Shown: positions 8,673 to 17,408 of the stretch, in pieces | Numbering within the stretch: the stretch's first letter is position 1 | How the letters are laid out: the number at the start of each line of letters is the position of its first letter | From: JAYRSJ01 sp041920215 | GTDB lineage: Bacteria; Pseudomonadota; Gammaproteobacteria; Burkholderiales; Burkholderiaceae_C | Assembly: GCA_041920215.1 (NCBI GenBank) | Contig: JAYRSJ010000003.1 | Span: 186,001 to 250,000, forward strand | Length of the DNA stretch: 64,000 nucleotides | Direction: 5' to 3' | Position numbers and translations under genes: made by a program | Notes under the pieces: generated by a model | What the model was told of the DNA's origin: nothing | What the model saw: the letters and a program-made list of their open reading frames with translations, nothing else | Database searches by the model: none

Positions 8673-9767
8673 TCAGCTGTTCTTGGAGATGGCGATGGTG
8701 GGGAACTTGCTGGAGTAGTCCTTGGCCTGCTGGGCGATCTTGACCGCCACCTGGCGGGCCAGGCCCTTGTACAGCGCGGCAATCTCGCTGTCCGGCTGGG
8801 CCACCACCGTGGGCCGACCGGCATCGGCCTGCTCGCGGATCGCCATCGCCAACGGCAGCGCGCCCAGATAGGCCACGCCATACTGCCGGGCCATGGCCTT
8901 GCCGCCGTCGGCACCGAAGATGTGCTCGGCATGGCCGCAGTTCGTGCAGACATGCACTGCCATGTTCTCGACGATGCCCAGGATGGGCACGCCCACCTTT
9001 TCGAACATCTTCAAGCCCTTCTTGGCATCGATCAACGCTATGTCCTGCGGCGTCGTGACGATCAGCGCGCCGGTCACCGGCACCCGCTGGCTCAACGTCA
9101 GCTGGATGTCACCAGTGCCGGGCGGCATATCGATCACCAGATAGTCGAGCTCCTGCCAGCGGGTCTGGCGCAGCAACTGCTCCAGCGCATTGGTGGCCAT
9201 CGGTCCACGCCAGATCATCGCCTGGTCCTCGCCGACCATGAAGCCGATCGAGTTGACCTGCACCCCGTGGGCCAGCTTGGGCTCCATCAGCTTGCCATCC
9301 AGGCTCTCGGGCTGGCCACTGACGCCCATCATGGTCGGCACACTGGGACCGTAGATGTCGGCGTCCAGCAAGCCCACCCTGGCGCCCTCGGCCGCCAGGG
9401 CGAGGGCCAGATTGGCAGCGGTGGTGCTCTTGCCCACCCCGCCCTTGCCCGAGGCTACCGCGACGATGTTCTTGACCCCCGGCAGCAACTGCACGCCGCG
9501 CTGCACCGCATGGGCAACGATCTTGCTCGTCAGGCTGACGCTGACGTTGGCAAGACCCGGCACCGTGCGGGCGGCAGCGATCAGGGCCTGGCGCAAGCCC
9601 TCGATCTGGCTGGCGGCCGGATAGCCCAGCTCGACTTCAAAGGAGGCCGCATCACCCTGGATGCGCAGCTGCTTGAGCTGCTTGGTCGAGACGAAGTCCT
9701 GGCCGGTGTTGGGATCAACGACGGTTTGCAGGGCTTGCAGCAGCGCGGCTTCTTGGATCGCAGACAT
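8673..9767 (-). CDS. apbC: Iron-sulfur cluster carrier ATPase ApbC/Mrp
   Basis: ApbC (Mrp/NBP35 family) is a cytosolic P-loop ATPase that binds and transfers [4Fe-4S] clusters. The 364-residue protein has an N-terminal MIP18-like domain (residues 1-90), a deviant Walker A GKGGVGKST at about 107-115, and the cluster-binding CTNC motif near residue 263. The ATG at 9767 is the only sensible start. It heads the minus-strand run leading into fdhD and the iron-sulfur-rich formate dehydrogenase. A role in supplying clusters there is plausible but inferred, since apbC is housekeeping in most proteobacteria. Confidence 0.95.
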   Translation of the reverse strand: MSAIQEAALLQALQTVVDPNTGQDFVSTKQLKQLRIQGDAASFEVELGYPAASQIEGLRQALIAAARTVPGLANVSVSLTSKIVAHAVQRGVQLLPGVKNIVAVASGKGGVGKSTTAANLALALAAEGARVGLLDADIYGPSVPTMMGVSGQPESLDGKLMEPKLAHGVQVNSIGFMVGEDQAMIWRGPMATNALEQLLRQTRWQELDYLVIDMPPGTGDIQLTLSQRVPVTGALIVTTPQDIALIDAKKGLKMFEKVGVPILGIVENMAVHVCTNCGHAEHIFGADGGKAMARQYGVAYLGALPLAMAIREQADAGRPTVVAQPDSEIAALYKGLARQVAVKIAQQAKDYSSKFPTIAISKNS

Positions 9768-9861
9768 GAGATCTTCTCGCAGGGATTGTTGGCGGCGGCA
9801 GTCTAGCCGGATTGCGCCAACCCTCCGGGCAGCGCGGCCGCCGCATCGGCGAAATCTAAAG

Positions 9862-9898
9862 CAAACAAAAACGGGACCGGTCTCGCGACCGGTCCCGT
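9862..9898 (-). terminator. Rho-independent terminator of the tRNA-Lys cluster
   Basis: An 11-base perfect stem (9871-9881 with 9888-9898, arms ACGGGACCGGT/ACCGGTCCCGT) closes a six-base loop. On the minus strand it is followed by a T-rich run (TTTTGTTTGC). It lies just after the last tRNA gene in the direction of transcription. Confidence 0.9.
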
Positions 9899-9905
9899 CC
9901 TGTCT

Positions 9906-9981
9906 TGGTGGGCCCTGTAGGATTCGAACCTACGACCAACGGATTAAGAGTCCGCTGCTCTACCAACTGAGCTAAGAGCCC
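9906..9981 (-). tRNA. tRNA-Lys (anticodon CUU), copy 2
   Basis: The 76-base cloverleaf has an encoded CCA end. The anticodon loop is CUCUUAA, so the anticodon is CUU, reading the lysine codon AAG. It is identical to the copy at 10032-10107, which points to a recent duplication or gene conversion. It is the last of three lysine tRNAs in one minus-strand unit. Confidence 0.97.
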
Positions 9982-10031
9982 TGAATTTTTTGCCGCAGCT
10001 TTAGCTGCGGTGGACGCGCATCAAGCAAGTT

Positions 10032-10107
10032 TGGTGGGCCCTGTAGGATTCGAACCTACGACCAACGGATTAAGAGTCCGCTGCTCTACCAACTGAGCTA
10101 AGAGCCC
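10032..10107 (-). tRNA. tRNA-Lys (anticodon CUU), copy 1
   Basis: The 76-base cloverleaf includes the encoded CCA. The anticodon loop CUCUUAA gives anticodon CUU (lysine, AAG). The sequence is the same as the neighbouring copy at 9906-9981. Confidence 0.97.
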
Positions 10108-10126
10108 CCGGGTACACCTGCAGTGA

Positions 10127-10202
10127 TGGTGGGTTGTGCAGGATTCGAACCTGCGACCAACGGATTAAAAGTCCGCTGCTCTACCGACTGAGCTAACAAC
10201 CC
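10127..10202 (-). tRNA. tRNA-Lys (anticodon UUU)
   Basis: The 76-base cloverleaf includes the encoded CCA. The anticodon loop CUUUUAA gives anticodon UUU, reading lysine AAA and, by wobble, AAG. The D arm and anticodon stem closely resemble the two CUU copies, but the acceptor and T stems differ. It is the first gene of the cluster. Confidence 0.97.
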
Positions 10203-10262
10203 TTGCTGTTGCTCCGCATGGATGCTTCCGACGAAGCGTCATGCCGATCAGCAGAGCCTCAC

Positions 10263-10292
10263 ATTATAGAAGTGCCAAGGCGCTACTGACAA
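10263..10292 (-). promoter_or_regulatory. Sigma-70 promoter of the tRNA-Lys cluster
   Basis: On the minus strand TTGTCA (10292-10287) and a perfect TATAAT (10268-10263) are 18 bases apart. The -35 box overlaps the last codons of tcdA. The -10 box lies 60 bases before the first tRNA. Confidence 0.85.
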
Positions 10293-11101
10293 GGCTTCTG
10301 CAAAAAATTCTTCAGAAGAACGGCCGCGGCCGTCATGCCGAAGGTGGCCGTCACGGTGACGCTGGATCCATAGCCATGGCAGTTCAGGCTGCCATCCACC
10401 TCGCAGGACGCGGCATCGGCCGGCGCCTGCACCGGCTCGCGCGAGAACACGCAGTCCACACCGATGCGGCCGCTGCGCGCTGCCGCATGGAACTTGCGCA
10501 GACGCTGGCGCAGGCTGGCAAGCAGCGGGTCATGGGTGCTGAGGGCCAGGTCTTGCACCTCGACCGCCTGCGGCTGCTGCTTGCCGCCCGCTGCGCCCAC
10601 GCTGACGAAGGCGCAGCCACTCGCAATGGCCCAGGCCGCCAGCGCCGCCTTGGCCCGTACCTGATCGCAGGCATCGATCAGTCCATCAATCGGCTGCCCT
10701 GCCAGCAAGGCCGGCCAGTTCTGCTCGTCGACGAACTCGTCGATCACCGTCACCCGGCAAGCGGGATGAATGTCGGCAATGCGCTGGCGCAGCGCTTCGC
10801 CCTTGGCCTGGCCCAGGGTGCTGCCGAGGGCCTGGATCTGTCGGTTGATGTTCGATTCCGCGACATGATCCAGATCGACCAGCACCAGGCCGGCCACGCC
10901 GCTGCGCGCCAGGGCCTCGACCGCCCACGACCCCACGCCACCCAGCCCCACCACCGCGAACACAGCGCCCCGCAGCCGCTGGTAGGCGGCATCGCCATAC
11001 AGCCTGCGCAGGCCGCCAAAGCGGCGCTCTGCGTCCGGTTCGTCGATCACGGGCAGCGCATCCGGCCCCGGCACCGCCACCGCCCGTTCGTTCGCGCTCA
11101 A
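10283..11101 (-). CDS. tcdA: tRNA threonylcarbamoyladenosine dehydratase TcdA (CsdL)
   Basis: TcdA is a ThiF/E1-like enzyme that uses ATP to cyclise t6A at position 37 of ANN-decoding tRNAs, which include lysine tRNAs. The protein has the nucleotide-binding motif VVGLGGVGSWAVEALARSG, the family segment LVDLDHVAESNINRQ, and a C-terminal hydrophobic tail (TFGMTAAAVLLKNFL). With a TTG start at 11101 it has 272 residues (E. coli 268). That TTG overlaps the stop of the upstream transporter gene as TTGA and has GGAG eight bases before it. GTG at 11080 or 11074 cannot be excluded. The three tRNA-Lys genes, likely t6A substrates, lie just downstream. Confidence 0.92.
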   Translation of the reverse strand: MSANERAVAVPGPDALPVIDEPDAERRFGGLRRLYGDAAYQRLRGAVFAVVGLGGVGSWAVEALARSGVAGLVLVDLDHVAESNINRQIQALGSTLGQAKGEALRQRIADIHPACRVTVIDEFVDEQNWPALLAGQPIDGLIDACDQVRAKAALAAWAIASGCAFVSVGAAGGKQQPQAVEVQDLALSTHDPLLASLRQRLRKFHAAARSGRIGVDCVFSREPVQAPADAASCEVDGSLNCHGYGSSVTVTATFGMTAAAVLLKNFLQKPCQ

Positions 11102-12216
11102 GCCATGCGCTCCAGCCGCCACATCTGGTAGCGCAAGGCCAGCACCGCGCCACCCACGATGCCGGCCAGCGCGATAAAGCTGCCCAGGCTCAGGGTCGAG
11201 ACCCCCGACAGTCCCTGGCCGATGGTGCAACCCATGGCTACCACGCCGCCGATGCCCATCAGCACGGCGCCGATCAGATGGTTGGCCGTGTCCTCGACGC
11301 CGCGGAAGGCTTCCCAGCGGAAGCTGCGGCTGGCCAGCGCATCGATGGCCGAACCGACGATCACGCCCAGCACGGTGACGATGGCCAGGGTCAGCACCTT
11401 GCTCTTGTCGCTGAAGTAGATCAGCCAGTCCAGCGTGTAGGCCATCGGGGCGGTGAAGGTCAGCGACTCCATGCGCTGGGTACTGCTGCCGACGAAGGCC
11501 GGCTCCAGCGTCTGCGGATGCTCGGGCAGATAGCCCAGCACGCCCGACACCCACCAGACCCCGACCACAGTGGCACCGATGCCCAGGCCGCCCAGCAGCA
11601 CATCGAAGCTGCGCCCCTCGGCACGGATCAGCGCCCACAGCACCAGCGCACCGCCGATCAGCCCACCGAGCCACAGTGCGGCCTGCGCCCGACCCAGGCC
11701 CAGCAATGGGCCCAGCAGGGCCGGCAGATCCTGGCCACTTGCCAGATCGACCGCCACCTTGTCGACCGTCTCGACCCGGACCACCGCGGTGATGCCGCGC
11801 AGCGTGGCAAAGGCCGCCAGGCCCATCACCAAGAAGACCACCAGGGACTTCAGATTGCCGCTGCCTATGCGCACCAGGGTCTTGCTGCCGCAGCCCGAGG
11901 CCAGCACCATGCCGAAGCCGAACAGCAGGCCGCCGAACAGGTTCGACAGCCAGATCAGTCGCGGGCCGGTGTAGATGGTCTGGCTCGCGTCGATCAAGCC
12001 CAGGCCCGCCATGCCATTGAAGCCCAGCATGGCCACGCCTATGGCCAGCGCCCACATGCGCATGCGCGCCCAGTCGCCCATATTGACGATGTCGGCCACC
12101 GCACCCATGGTGCAGAAATGGCTGCGTTGGGCCAGCGCGCCAAACAGCACCGCGAGCGCGAACGCGGCCCACAGCACCTGCTGACCCAGCGCCTGCAGAT
12201 TGACGAGCTCATCCAT
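11098..12216 (-). CDS. YeeE/YedE family sulfur-compound transporter
   Basis: This is an inner-membrane protein of the YeeE/YedE (DUF395) family; characterised members import thiosulfate through a path of conserved cysteines. The 372-residue product has about ten hydrophobic segments and the three cysteine motifs of the family: SHFCTMG near the N-terminus, ASGCGSKTL near residue 95, and GCTIGQGLSG near residue 340. ATG at 12216 is preferred over the TTG at 12237, because GGAG lies eight bases before it. It is translationally coupled to tcdA. The transported compound is inferred from the family only. Confidence 0.85.
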   Translation of the reverse strand: MDELVNLQALGQQVLWAAFALAVLFGALAQRSHFCTMGAVADIVNMGDWARMRMWALAIGVAMLGFNGMAGLGLIDASQTIYTGPRLIWLSNLFGGLLFGFGMVLASGCGSKTLVRIGSGNLKSLVVFLVMGLAAFATLRGITAVVRVETVDKVAVDLASGQDLPALLGPLLGLGRAQAALWLGGLIGGALVLWALIRAEGRSFDVLLGGLGIGATVVGVWWVSGVLGYLPEHPQTLEPAFVGSSTQRMESLTFTAPMAYTLDWLIYFSDKSKVLTLAIVTVLGVIVGSAIDALASRSFRWEAFRGVEDTANHLIGAVLMGIGGVVAMGCTIGQGLSGVSTLSLGSFIALAGIVGGAVLALRYQMWRLERMA

Positions 12217-12267
12217 GGCCAGCACTCCGGGAAACAATAAAAGCCATCACATCCTCAGACCGCTGCA

Positions 12268-13059
12268 TCACTTGAGCGCTGCCAGCCGCTGCTTGGCCGC
12301 CTGCGCGGCCTCCGAGCTGGGGTGGGCCTTGATCAGCGCCGTCAGGGTCTGGCGCGCGCCCTTGACCTCCTTCAGCTCCAGCTGGCAGTTGGCCAGCGCC
12401 AGCTGGGCTTCCGGTGCACGCGGATGTGCGGGGTTGGCGCCCAGGAAGGCGCGGAACACCGCGATAGCTTCCTTGTAGTCACGCTTGCCATAGAGGGCAT
12501 TGCCCAGCCAGAAGCGCATCGACTCAGCGTAGCCGCTGGACGGGTAGCGCCGCGCGAAAGCACCCATCGCCTCGGCCGCGGCGTCGAAATCACCCTGCTT
12601 CAGCAGGGCCATCGCCGCATCGTGCTGACGCTTTTCTTCCGCGTCCACCTGCACATCACGCCCGTCGATGCTGACGATCTGCGGCTCCAGCGGGCGCAGC
12701 CTGGCGTCCAGGCTCTGGGTCTGGTCGGCCAGGCGGCGCTGGGTGTCGGCCAGCTGGCGGCTCAGCTGCTCGTTCTGGCCGCGCAGACGCGCCAGCTCGC
12801 CGTTGAGCGCCTCTAGCTGCGCGTTCAGCCCCAGCAGGCTGCTGCGCAGGCTGGCCAGCTCGCGGTCGAGCTGGGCCTGCTGCTGCGTGCTGCCCTCGCT
12901 CTGGCTGCGCTTGAGTTCGGTCAGTTGCGCGCGCAGGTCGAGAATCGCCTTGCGCGCATCGTCATCGGCAAATAGCGCCTGCGCCGGCAGACTGGTCAGG
13001 CCGGCCATCGCCAGCACCAGCATCGCCAGCGGCCGCTTGCCCAGTCGCCAGGCGCTCAT
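12268..13059 (-). CDS. cpoB: Cell division coordinator CpoB (YbgF)
   Basis: CpoB is a periplasmic protein that links the Tol-Pal system to peptidoglycan synthesis during division. The 263-residue product has a Sec signal peptide ending at PAQA (about residue 28), an N-terminal coiled coil (residues 35-110, heptads rich in L and Q) that trimerises in homologues, and a C-terminal set of tetratricopeptide repeats (about 140-260). Its ATG lies one base after the pal stop, so it is the third gene of a tolB-pal-cpoB unit. Confidence 0.94.
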   Translation of the reverse strand: MSAWRLGKRPLAMLVLAMAGLTSLPAQALFADDDARKAILDLRAQLTELKRSQSEGSTQQQAQLDRELASLRSSLLGLNAQLEALNGELARLRGQNEQLSRQLADTQRRLADQTQSLDARLRPLEPQIVSIDGRDVQVDAEEKRQHDAAMALLKQGDFDAAAEAMGAFARRYPSSGYAESMRFWLGNALYGKRDYKEAIAVFRAFLGANPAHPRAPEAQLALANCQLELKEVKGARQTLTALIKAHPSSEAAQAAKQRLAALK

Positions 13060-13060
13060 C

Positions 13061-13600
13061 TCACTTGTCCTTCAGCTCGACACGACGGTTCTTGGCCCAG
13101 GCGGCTTCACCGCTGCCGGTATCGGCGGGGCGCTCCTTGCCGAAGCTGACCGGCTCGACACGCGCCGCGGGCACGCCCAGCAGCGTCAGCGACTTGGCGA
13201 CAGCCTCGGCGCGCTTCTGGCCCAGGGCCAGGTTGTACTCGCTGCCGCCGCGCTCGTCGGTATGGCCTTCCAGGCGCAGCGCCACCTTGGTATCGACGCC
13301 CATGCGCTTGGCATGAGCCTCGACCACATTCTGGAACTCGGGCTTGACGACATAGCTGTCGTAATCGAAATAGACCACGCGCAGGCGCGACACCGCCTCG
13401 GCCTGCTGCGCGGCCAGATCGACGGTGGCCACCTTGGACTCGGCGGCCGGTGCCGTGTTGGCGCCGCTGGTGCTGGCGGCGGGGGTGACATTGCGGGTCT
13501 CGACCGGCGCGGGCTCGTCCAGCTTGGTCGAGCTGCAGCCAGCCAGGGCGGCTACCACCAGCAAGCTCAGGCTCAGCTGCTTGGCTTGGATCTTCATCAT
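13061..13600 (-). CDS. pal: Peptidoglycan-associated lipoprotein Pal
   Basis: Pal is an outer-membrane lipoprotein that binds peptidoglycan through an OmpA-like domain and interacts with TolB and TolA. The 179-residue product has a lipobox LAGCSS at about residues 20-25, a short linker and an OmpA domain with VYFDYDSYVV, the binding segment LEGHTDERGGSEYN and the C-terminal KNRRVEL. ATG at 13600 is chosen because GGAG lies eight bases upstream. In-frame starts up to 13714 would lack the lipoprotein signal at the N-terminus. Confidence 0.97.
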   Translation of the reverse strand: MMKIQAKQLSLSLLVVAALAGCSSTKLDEPAPVETRNVTPAASTSGANTAPAAESKVATVDLAAQQAEAVSRLRVVYFDYDSYVVKPEFQNVVEAHAKRMGVDTKVALRLEGHTDERGGSEYNLALGQKRAEAVAKSLTLLGVPAARVEPVSFGKERPADTGSGEAAWAKNRRVELKDK

Positions 13601-13676
13601 TTCAGGCACTCCAGGGAAAAGAACAAACGAGGGGACATCAATCGATACAAACAAGGCAGACAAGACCCGCGGGCCG

Positions 13677-15005
13677 CTAGCGAGTGAACGGCCCCCAGGC
13701 AGGCTCACGCACATCGGCCAGGGTGGACACCAGCTTGGCGCGTATGCGCCCGTCCAGCGTGCTGGTCATCAGCACATCGCGGCCGCCCACCCGGCTGGCG
13801 TACACCAGCAGCCGGCCATTGGGCGCAAAGCTGGGGCTCTCATCGGCCTGGGTGTCGCTGATCGCGGTCAGCTGGCCACTGGCCAGCTCCATCAGCTGCA
13901 CCTTGAACTGCCCGCCCATGCGGCTGACGTAGGCCAGATGGCGGCCATCGGGGCTGATCGCCGGGCTGATGTTGTAGCCACCGGTGAAGGTCACCCGCTC
14001 AGCCGCCCCAGACCCGTTCGCAGCAGCCAGCGCCAGGCGGTAGATCTGCGGGCTGCCGCCACGGTCGCTGACGAAGTAAAGCGTCTGGCCATCAGGCGCG
14101 AACACCGGCTCGGTATCGATAGCCAGGCTCTGGGTCAGACGCCGCAGCAGGCTGCCGTCGCGGCGCAGCAGATAAAGCTGGGAGCCGCCATCGCGCGACA
14201 GTGTCACCGCCAGCTGCTGGCCGTCCGGCGACCAGGCCGGCGCACTATTGCTGCCGCGGTAGTTCGCCACCATGCGGCGCTGGCCGGTGGACAGGCTCTG
14301 CACCCAGACCACCGCCTTGCGCGACTCGAAGGACACATAGGCCAGCTCGCGGCCGTCCGGCGACCACGCCGGCGAGATGATGGGGTCGGGGCTGCTTAGC
14401 GCCACCTGCCCACCCTCGCCGTCCGCATCCGCAATGCGCAAGGCATACCGGCCGCCGGTCTTGGTCACATAGGCCAGGCGGGTGGCGAACACACCGCGCT
14501 CGCCGGTCAGCTTGCGGTAGATGTCGTCGGAGATGCGATGCGCGGCCAGACGCACATCGTCGGGCGCCACCGCATGGGCCTCACCGCCCAGGTCCTCGCC
14601 CTTGACCGTGTCCCAGAGCTTGTAGCGTATGTCCAGCCGGCCATCGGCCAGGCGGCTTACCGAGCCGGCCGCCAGCGCATCGGCCTGGCGGCCGCGCCAA
14701 TCGGTCCAGACCGGGCTGGCGCGCTCGTCAAGCTGCGCCGTGCCGGCGTCCACCAGCTTGAACTGGCCGCTGCGCTCCAGATTGGCGCGGATGATGCTGC
14801 TGATGGCCTGACCGGCCAGGCTCTCATCGCGCCAGCCGGCAATGGCGATGGGCAGTTGGCTGGCGCCAACGCCGGCGATCTCGACCCGGAACTGGGCCCA
14901 GGCGGGCAGGCCGATCAACGCGGCAGAGGCGGCCAGCAGATGCCGGCGGCCAGGCATGGGCAGAGGTTCTGACGGAGGCTGCGGCGAGGTGAAGGACATG
15001 ATCAT
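13677..15005 (-). CDS. tolB: Tol-Pal system beta-propeller protein TolB
   Basis: TolB is the periplasmic beta-propeller that cycles between Pal and TolA. The product (about 442 residues from 15005) has an N-terminal alpha/beta domain followed by repeated propeller blades with the TolB signature (SPAWSPDGRELAYVS, APAWSPDGQQLAVT, SPAISPDGRHLAYVS). The start is uncertain: ATGs at 15005, 14999 and 14957 are all possible and none has a clear ribosome site. The signal peptide begins PGRRHLLAASAALIGLPAWA, which resembles a twin-arginine signal, although E. coli TolB uses Sec. It lies 76 bases upstream of pal. Confidence 0.95.
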   Translation of the reverse strand: MIMSFTSPQPPSEPLPMPGRRHLLAASAALIGLPAWAQFRVEIAGVGASQLPIAIAGWRDESLAGQAISSIIRANLERSGQFKLVDAGTAQLDERASPVWTDWRGRQADALAAGSVSRLADGRLDIRYKLWDTVKGEDLGGEAHAVAPDDVRLAAHRISDDIYRKLTGERGVFATRLAYVTKTGGRYALRIADADGEGGQVALSSPDPIISPAWSPDGRELAYVSFESRKAVVWVQSLSTGQRRMVANYRGSNSAPAWSPDGQQLAVTLSRDGGSQLYLLRRDGSLLRRLTQSLAIDTEPVFAPDGQTLYFVSDRGGSPQIYRLALAAANGSGAAERVTFTGGYNISPAISPDGRHLAYVSRMGGQFKVQLMELASGQLTAISDTQADESPSFAPNGRLLVYASRVGGRDVLMTSTLDGRIRAKLVSTLADVREPAWGPFTR

Positions 15006-15166
15006 GAGAAGCCCGCTGCCGGGTTCGTGGCCCGGGCGCACGGGCATGCAGCAAGCAAGGCGCGCATTTTGCCTCAGTCCGCCCGCTTGCTCCTGTTACC
15101 GCTGGCTATCATCGGTAAACAGCCCCGCGGTCGACTGCGGCGCGCAACTTCAAGAAAGAGATCAGC

Positions 15167-15790
15167 ATGACGAGTCCGCCCGCCAGTGACGCCCCCGGCC
15201 CCTCCAACAGCGCGGCCATCTGCCGCTACCCCGTGCCCGAGCTGGGCGATCTGCCGGCCGATGTGCGCGAGCGCATCCTGGCGGTACAGGAGAAGGCCGG
15301 CTTCGTGCCCAATGTCTTCCTGGCCCTGGCACGCCGGCCGGACGAGTTCCGCGCCTTCCTGGCCTACCACGATGCGCTGCTGCTGCGCGAGAGCGGCCTG
15401 AGCAAGGGCGAGCGCGAGATGGTCATCGTCGCCACCAGCGGGGTCAATCGCTGCCTGTACTGCGTGGTGGCCCATGGCGCCATCCTGCGCGTCTACGAGA
15501 AGGCGCCGCTGCTGGCCGACCAGATCGCGGTCAACCATCGCAAGGCGGACATCACGCCGCGCCAGCGAGCGATGCTGGACTTCGCGCTCAAAGTCTGCCT
15601 GCGTGCCGACGAGGTCGACGAGAGCGACTACAGCGCGCTGCACGCCCAGGGCTTCAGCGACGAGGACATCTGGGACATCACGTCGATCACCGCGCTGTTC
15701 GGCCTGTCCAACCGCCTCGCCAACGCGATCTCGCTGCGGCCGAATGCCGAGTTCTACCTGCTGGGCCGCCAGCCACGCGCCAGGGGCTGA
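15167..15790 (+). CDS. Peroxidase-related enzyme, carboxymuconolactone decarboxylase/AhpD-like family
   Basis: The 207-residue protein belongs to the AhpD-like superfamily, whose members use a CxxC pair and a nearby histidine to reduce peroxides. The motif NRCLYCVVAHGA at about residue 95 supplies both cysteines and the histidine. The N-terminal DLPADVRERILAVQEKAGFVPNVF is typical of the subgroup annotated as peroxidase-related. The ATG at 15167 has AAAGAG just upstream. It is divergent from tolB and convergent with rng, so it is probably transcribed alone. Substrate and partner are unknown. Confidence 0.85.
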   Translation: MTSPPASDAPGPSNSAAICRYPVPELGDLPADVRERILAVQEKAGFVPNVFLALARRPDEFRAFLAYHDALLLRESGLSKGEREMVIVATSGVNRCLYCVVAHGAILRVYEKAPLLADQIAVNHRKADITPRQRAMLDFALKVCLRADEVDESDYSALHAQGFSDEDIWDITSITALFGLSNRLANAISLRPNAEFYLLGRQPRARG

Positions 15791-15802
15791 ACCCGGCTCG
15801 GC

Positions 15803-17284
15803 TCAGAGCAACACGATGTCGTAATGCTCGGTCTGGTTGGCCGGCTCGGCGGTCAGCGAGATCGGCTTGCCGATGAAGTCCGACAGGCCGGCCAGATGCT
15901 GGCTTTCCTCATCGAGCAGCATCTCCACCACATTGGCCGCCGCGACGACGCGGAATTCCTTGGGCGAGAACTGGCGCGCCTCGCGCAGGATCTCGCGCAT
16001 GATGTCGTAGCAGACGCTACGTGCCGTCTTGATCTGGCCGCGCCCCTCGCAGGTCGGGCAGGGCTCGCACAGCATGCGGGCCAGCGACTCGCGGGTGCGC
16101 TTCCTGGTCATCTCCACCAGGCCCAGCTGGGTGAAGCCGCCCAGCGTGACCTTGGTGCGGTCGCGGCTGAGCTGCTTGCGGAACTCGCTGAGCACCGCCG
16201 CACGGTGCTCCTCGCGCGTCATGTCGATGAAGTCGACGATGATGATGCCGCCCAGATTGCGCAGACGCAGCTGGCGCGCGATCGCGCCGGCCGCCTCCAG
16301 ATTGGTCTTGAAGATGGTGTCGTCGAAGTTGCGGGCGCCGACGAAACCGCCGGTGTTGACGTCCACCGTGGTCATGGCCTCGGTCTGGTCGATGATCAGG
16401 TAGCCGCCCGACTTCAGGTCGACGCGCCGCGCCAGCGCGCGGTCCAGCTCGGCGTCGATATTGTGCAGATCGAAGATCGGACGCTCGCCGCGATAGTGCT
16501 CGAGCTTGGCGGTGGCCGCCGGCATATAGATCTCGCCAAAAGCGTGCAGCACCTCGTACTGCATCCTGGAGTCGATGCGGATCGAGCCGGTGCGCTCGCT
16601 GACCAGATCGCGCAGCACCCGTTCGACCAGACTCAGATCCTGGTGCAGCAGCGTGCCGGGGGGCGAGCGGAAGCCGCGTTCGCGTATCGTCGCCCAGGTC
16701 TTGCGCAGATAAGCGATATCGGCCGCCAGCTCCGCGTCGCTGGCGTCCTCCGCATTGGTGCGCAGGATGAAGCCGCCGCCGCCGCCCTCGTCGGCCTTGC
16801 CGACCAGGACCTGCATGCGCTGACGCAGCTGCTCGCGGGTCTCGGGCGATCCGATCTTCTGCGAGATGCCGATATGCTCGTCCTGCGGCAGGTGGACCAG
16901 CATGCGCCCGGCGATCGAGATCTGGGTCGACAGCCGCGCGCCCTTGCTGCCTATCGGGTCCTTGATCACCTGCACGGTCAAGGCCTGACCCTCGAACACC
17001 AAGCGCTCGATAGGCGTGGCCGCGCCGGCATCGACGTGATGGCTGCGCGGCGTGCTGCCGTTGACATGCAGATCCGCCACATGCAAAAAGGCCGCCCGCT
17101 CCAGGCCAATGTCGATGAAGGCCGACTGCATGCCCGGCAGCACCCGGGCCACGCGGCCCGAGTACACATTGCCCACCAGGCCGCGCTCCAGGGTGCGCTC
17201 GATGTGCAGTTCCTGCACGGCGCCGTTCTCGACCACGGCCACGCGAGTCTCCTGCGGAGACCAGTTGATCAAAATGTCTTCCAT
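15803..17284 (-). CDS. rng: Ribonuclease G
   Basis: RNase G is an endoribonuclease of the RNase E/G family that matures the 5' end of 16S rRNA. The 493-residue product has the E. coli length (489) and no RNase E-type C-terminal scaffold. It begins MEDILINWSPQETRVA, has an S1 domain (about residues 38-125), the catalytic segment IIIVDFIDMTREEHR and the zinc-link region CEPCPTCEGRG. ATG at 17284 is chosen because it matches the conserved family N-terminus; upstream in-frame sequence is not conserved in kind. It is the last gene of the yebC-to-rng run, 124 bases after maf. Confidence 0.97.
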   Translation of the reverse strand: MEDILINWSPQETRVAVVENGAVQELHIERTLERGLVGNVYSGRVARVLPGMQSAFIDIGLERAAFLHVADLHVNGSTPRSHHVDAGAATPIERLVFEGQALTVQVIKDPIGSKGARLSTQISIAGRMLVHLPQDEHIGISQKIGSPETREQLRQRMQVLVGKADEGGGGGFILRTNAEDASDAELAADIAYLRKTWATIRERGFRSPPGTLLHQDLSLVERVLRDLVSERTGSIRIDSRMQYEVLHAFGEIYMPAATAKLEHYRGERPIFDLHNIDAELDRALARRVDLKSGGYLIIDQTEAMTTVDVNTGGFVGARNFDDTIFKTNLEAAGAIARQLRLRNLGGIIIVDFIDMTREEHRAAVLSEFRKQLSRDRTKVTLGGFTQLGLVEMTRKRTRESLARMLCEPCPTCEGRGQIKTARSVCYDIMREILREARQFSPKEFRVVAAANVVEMLLDEESQHLAGLSDFIGKPISLTAEPANQTEHYDIVLL

Positions 17285-17408
17285 AGCTCTCACTCCCGGC
17301 GGCCGGCCCCTGCCGGCTGCGCCACAAGCACTCTCCGCGTATCGCCCTGCCCTGCTGGGCAGACGGTACGGGGACAGGGCTTGCGCCCCCGCCCTGCCGG
17401 GCCGCGGC

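Noticed and set aside
10283..12172. A 629-codon minus-strand frame that would fuse a long N-terminal part to TcdA
   Set aside because: The N-terminal part is an out-of-frame reading of the YeeE/YedE gene; only the last 270 or so codons are TcdA.
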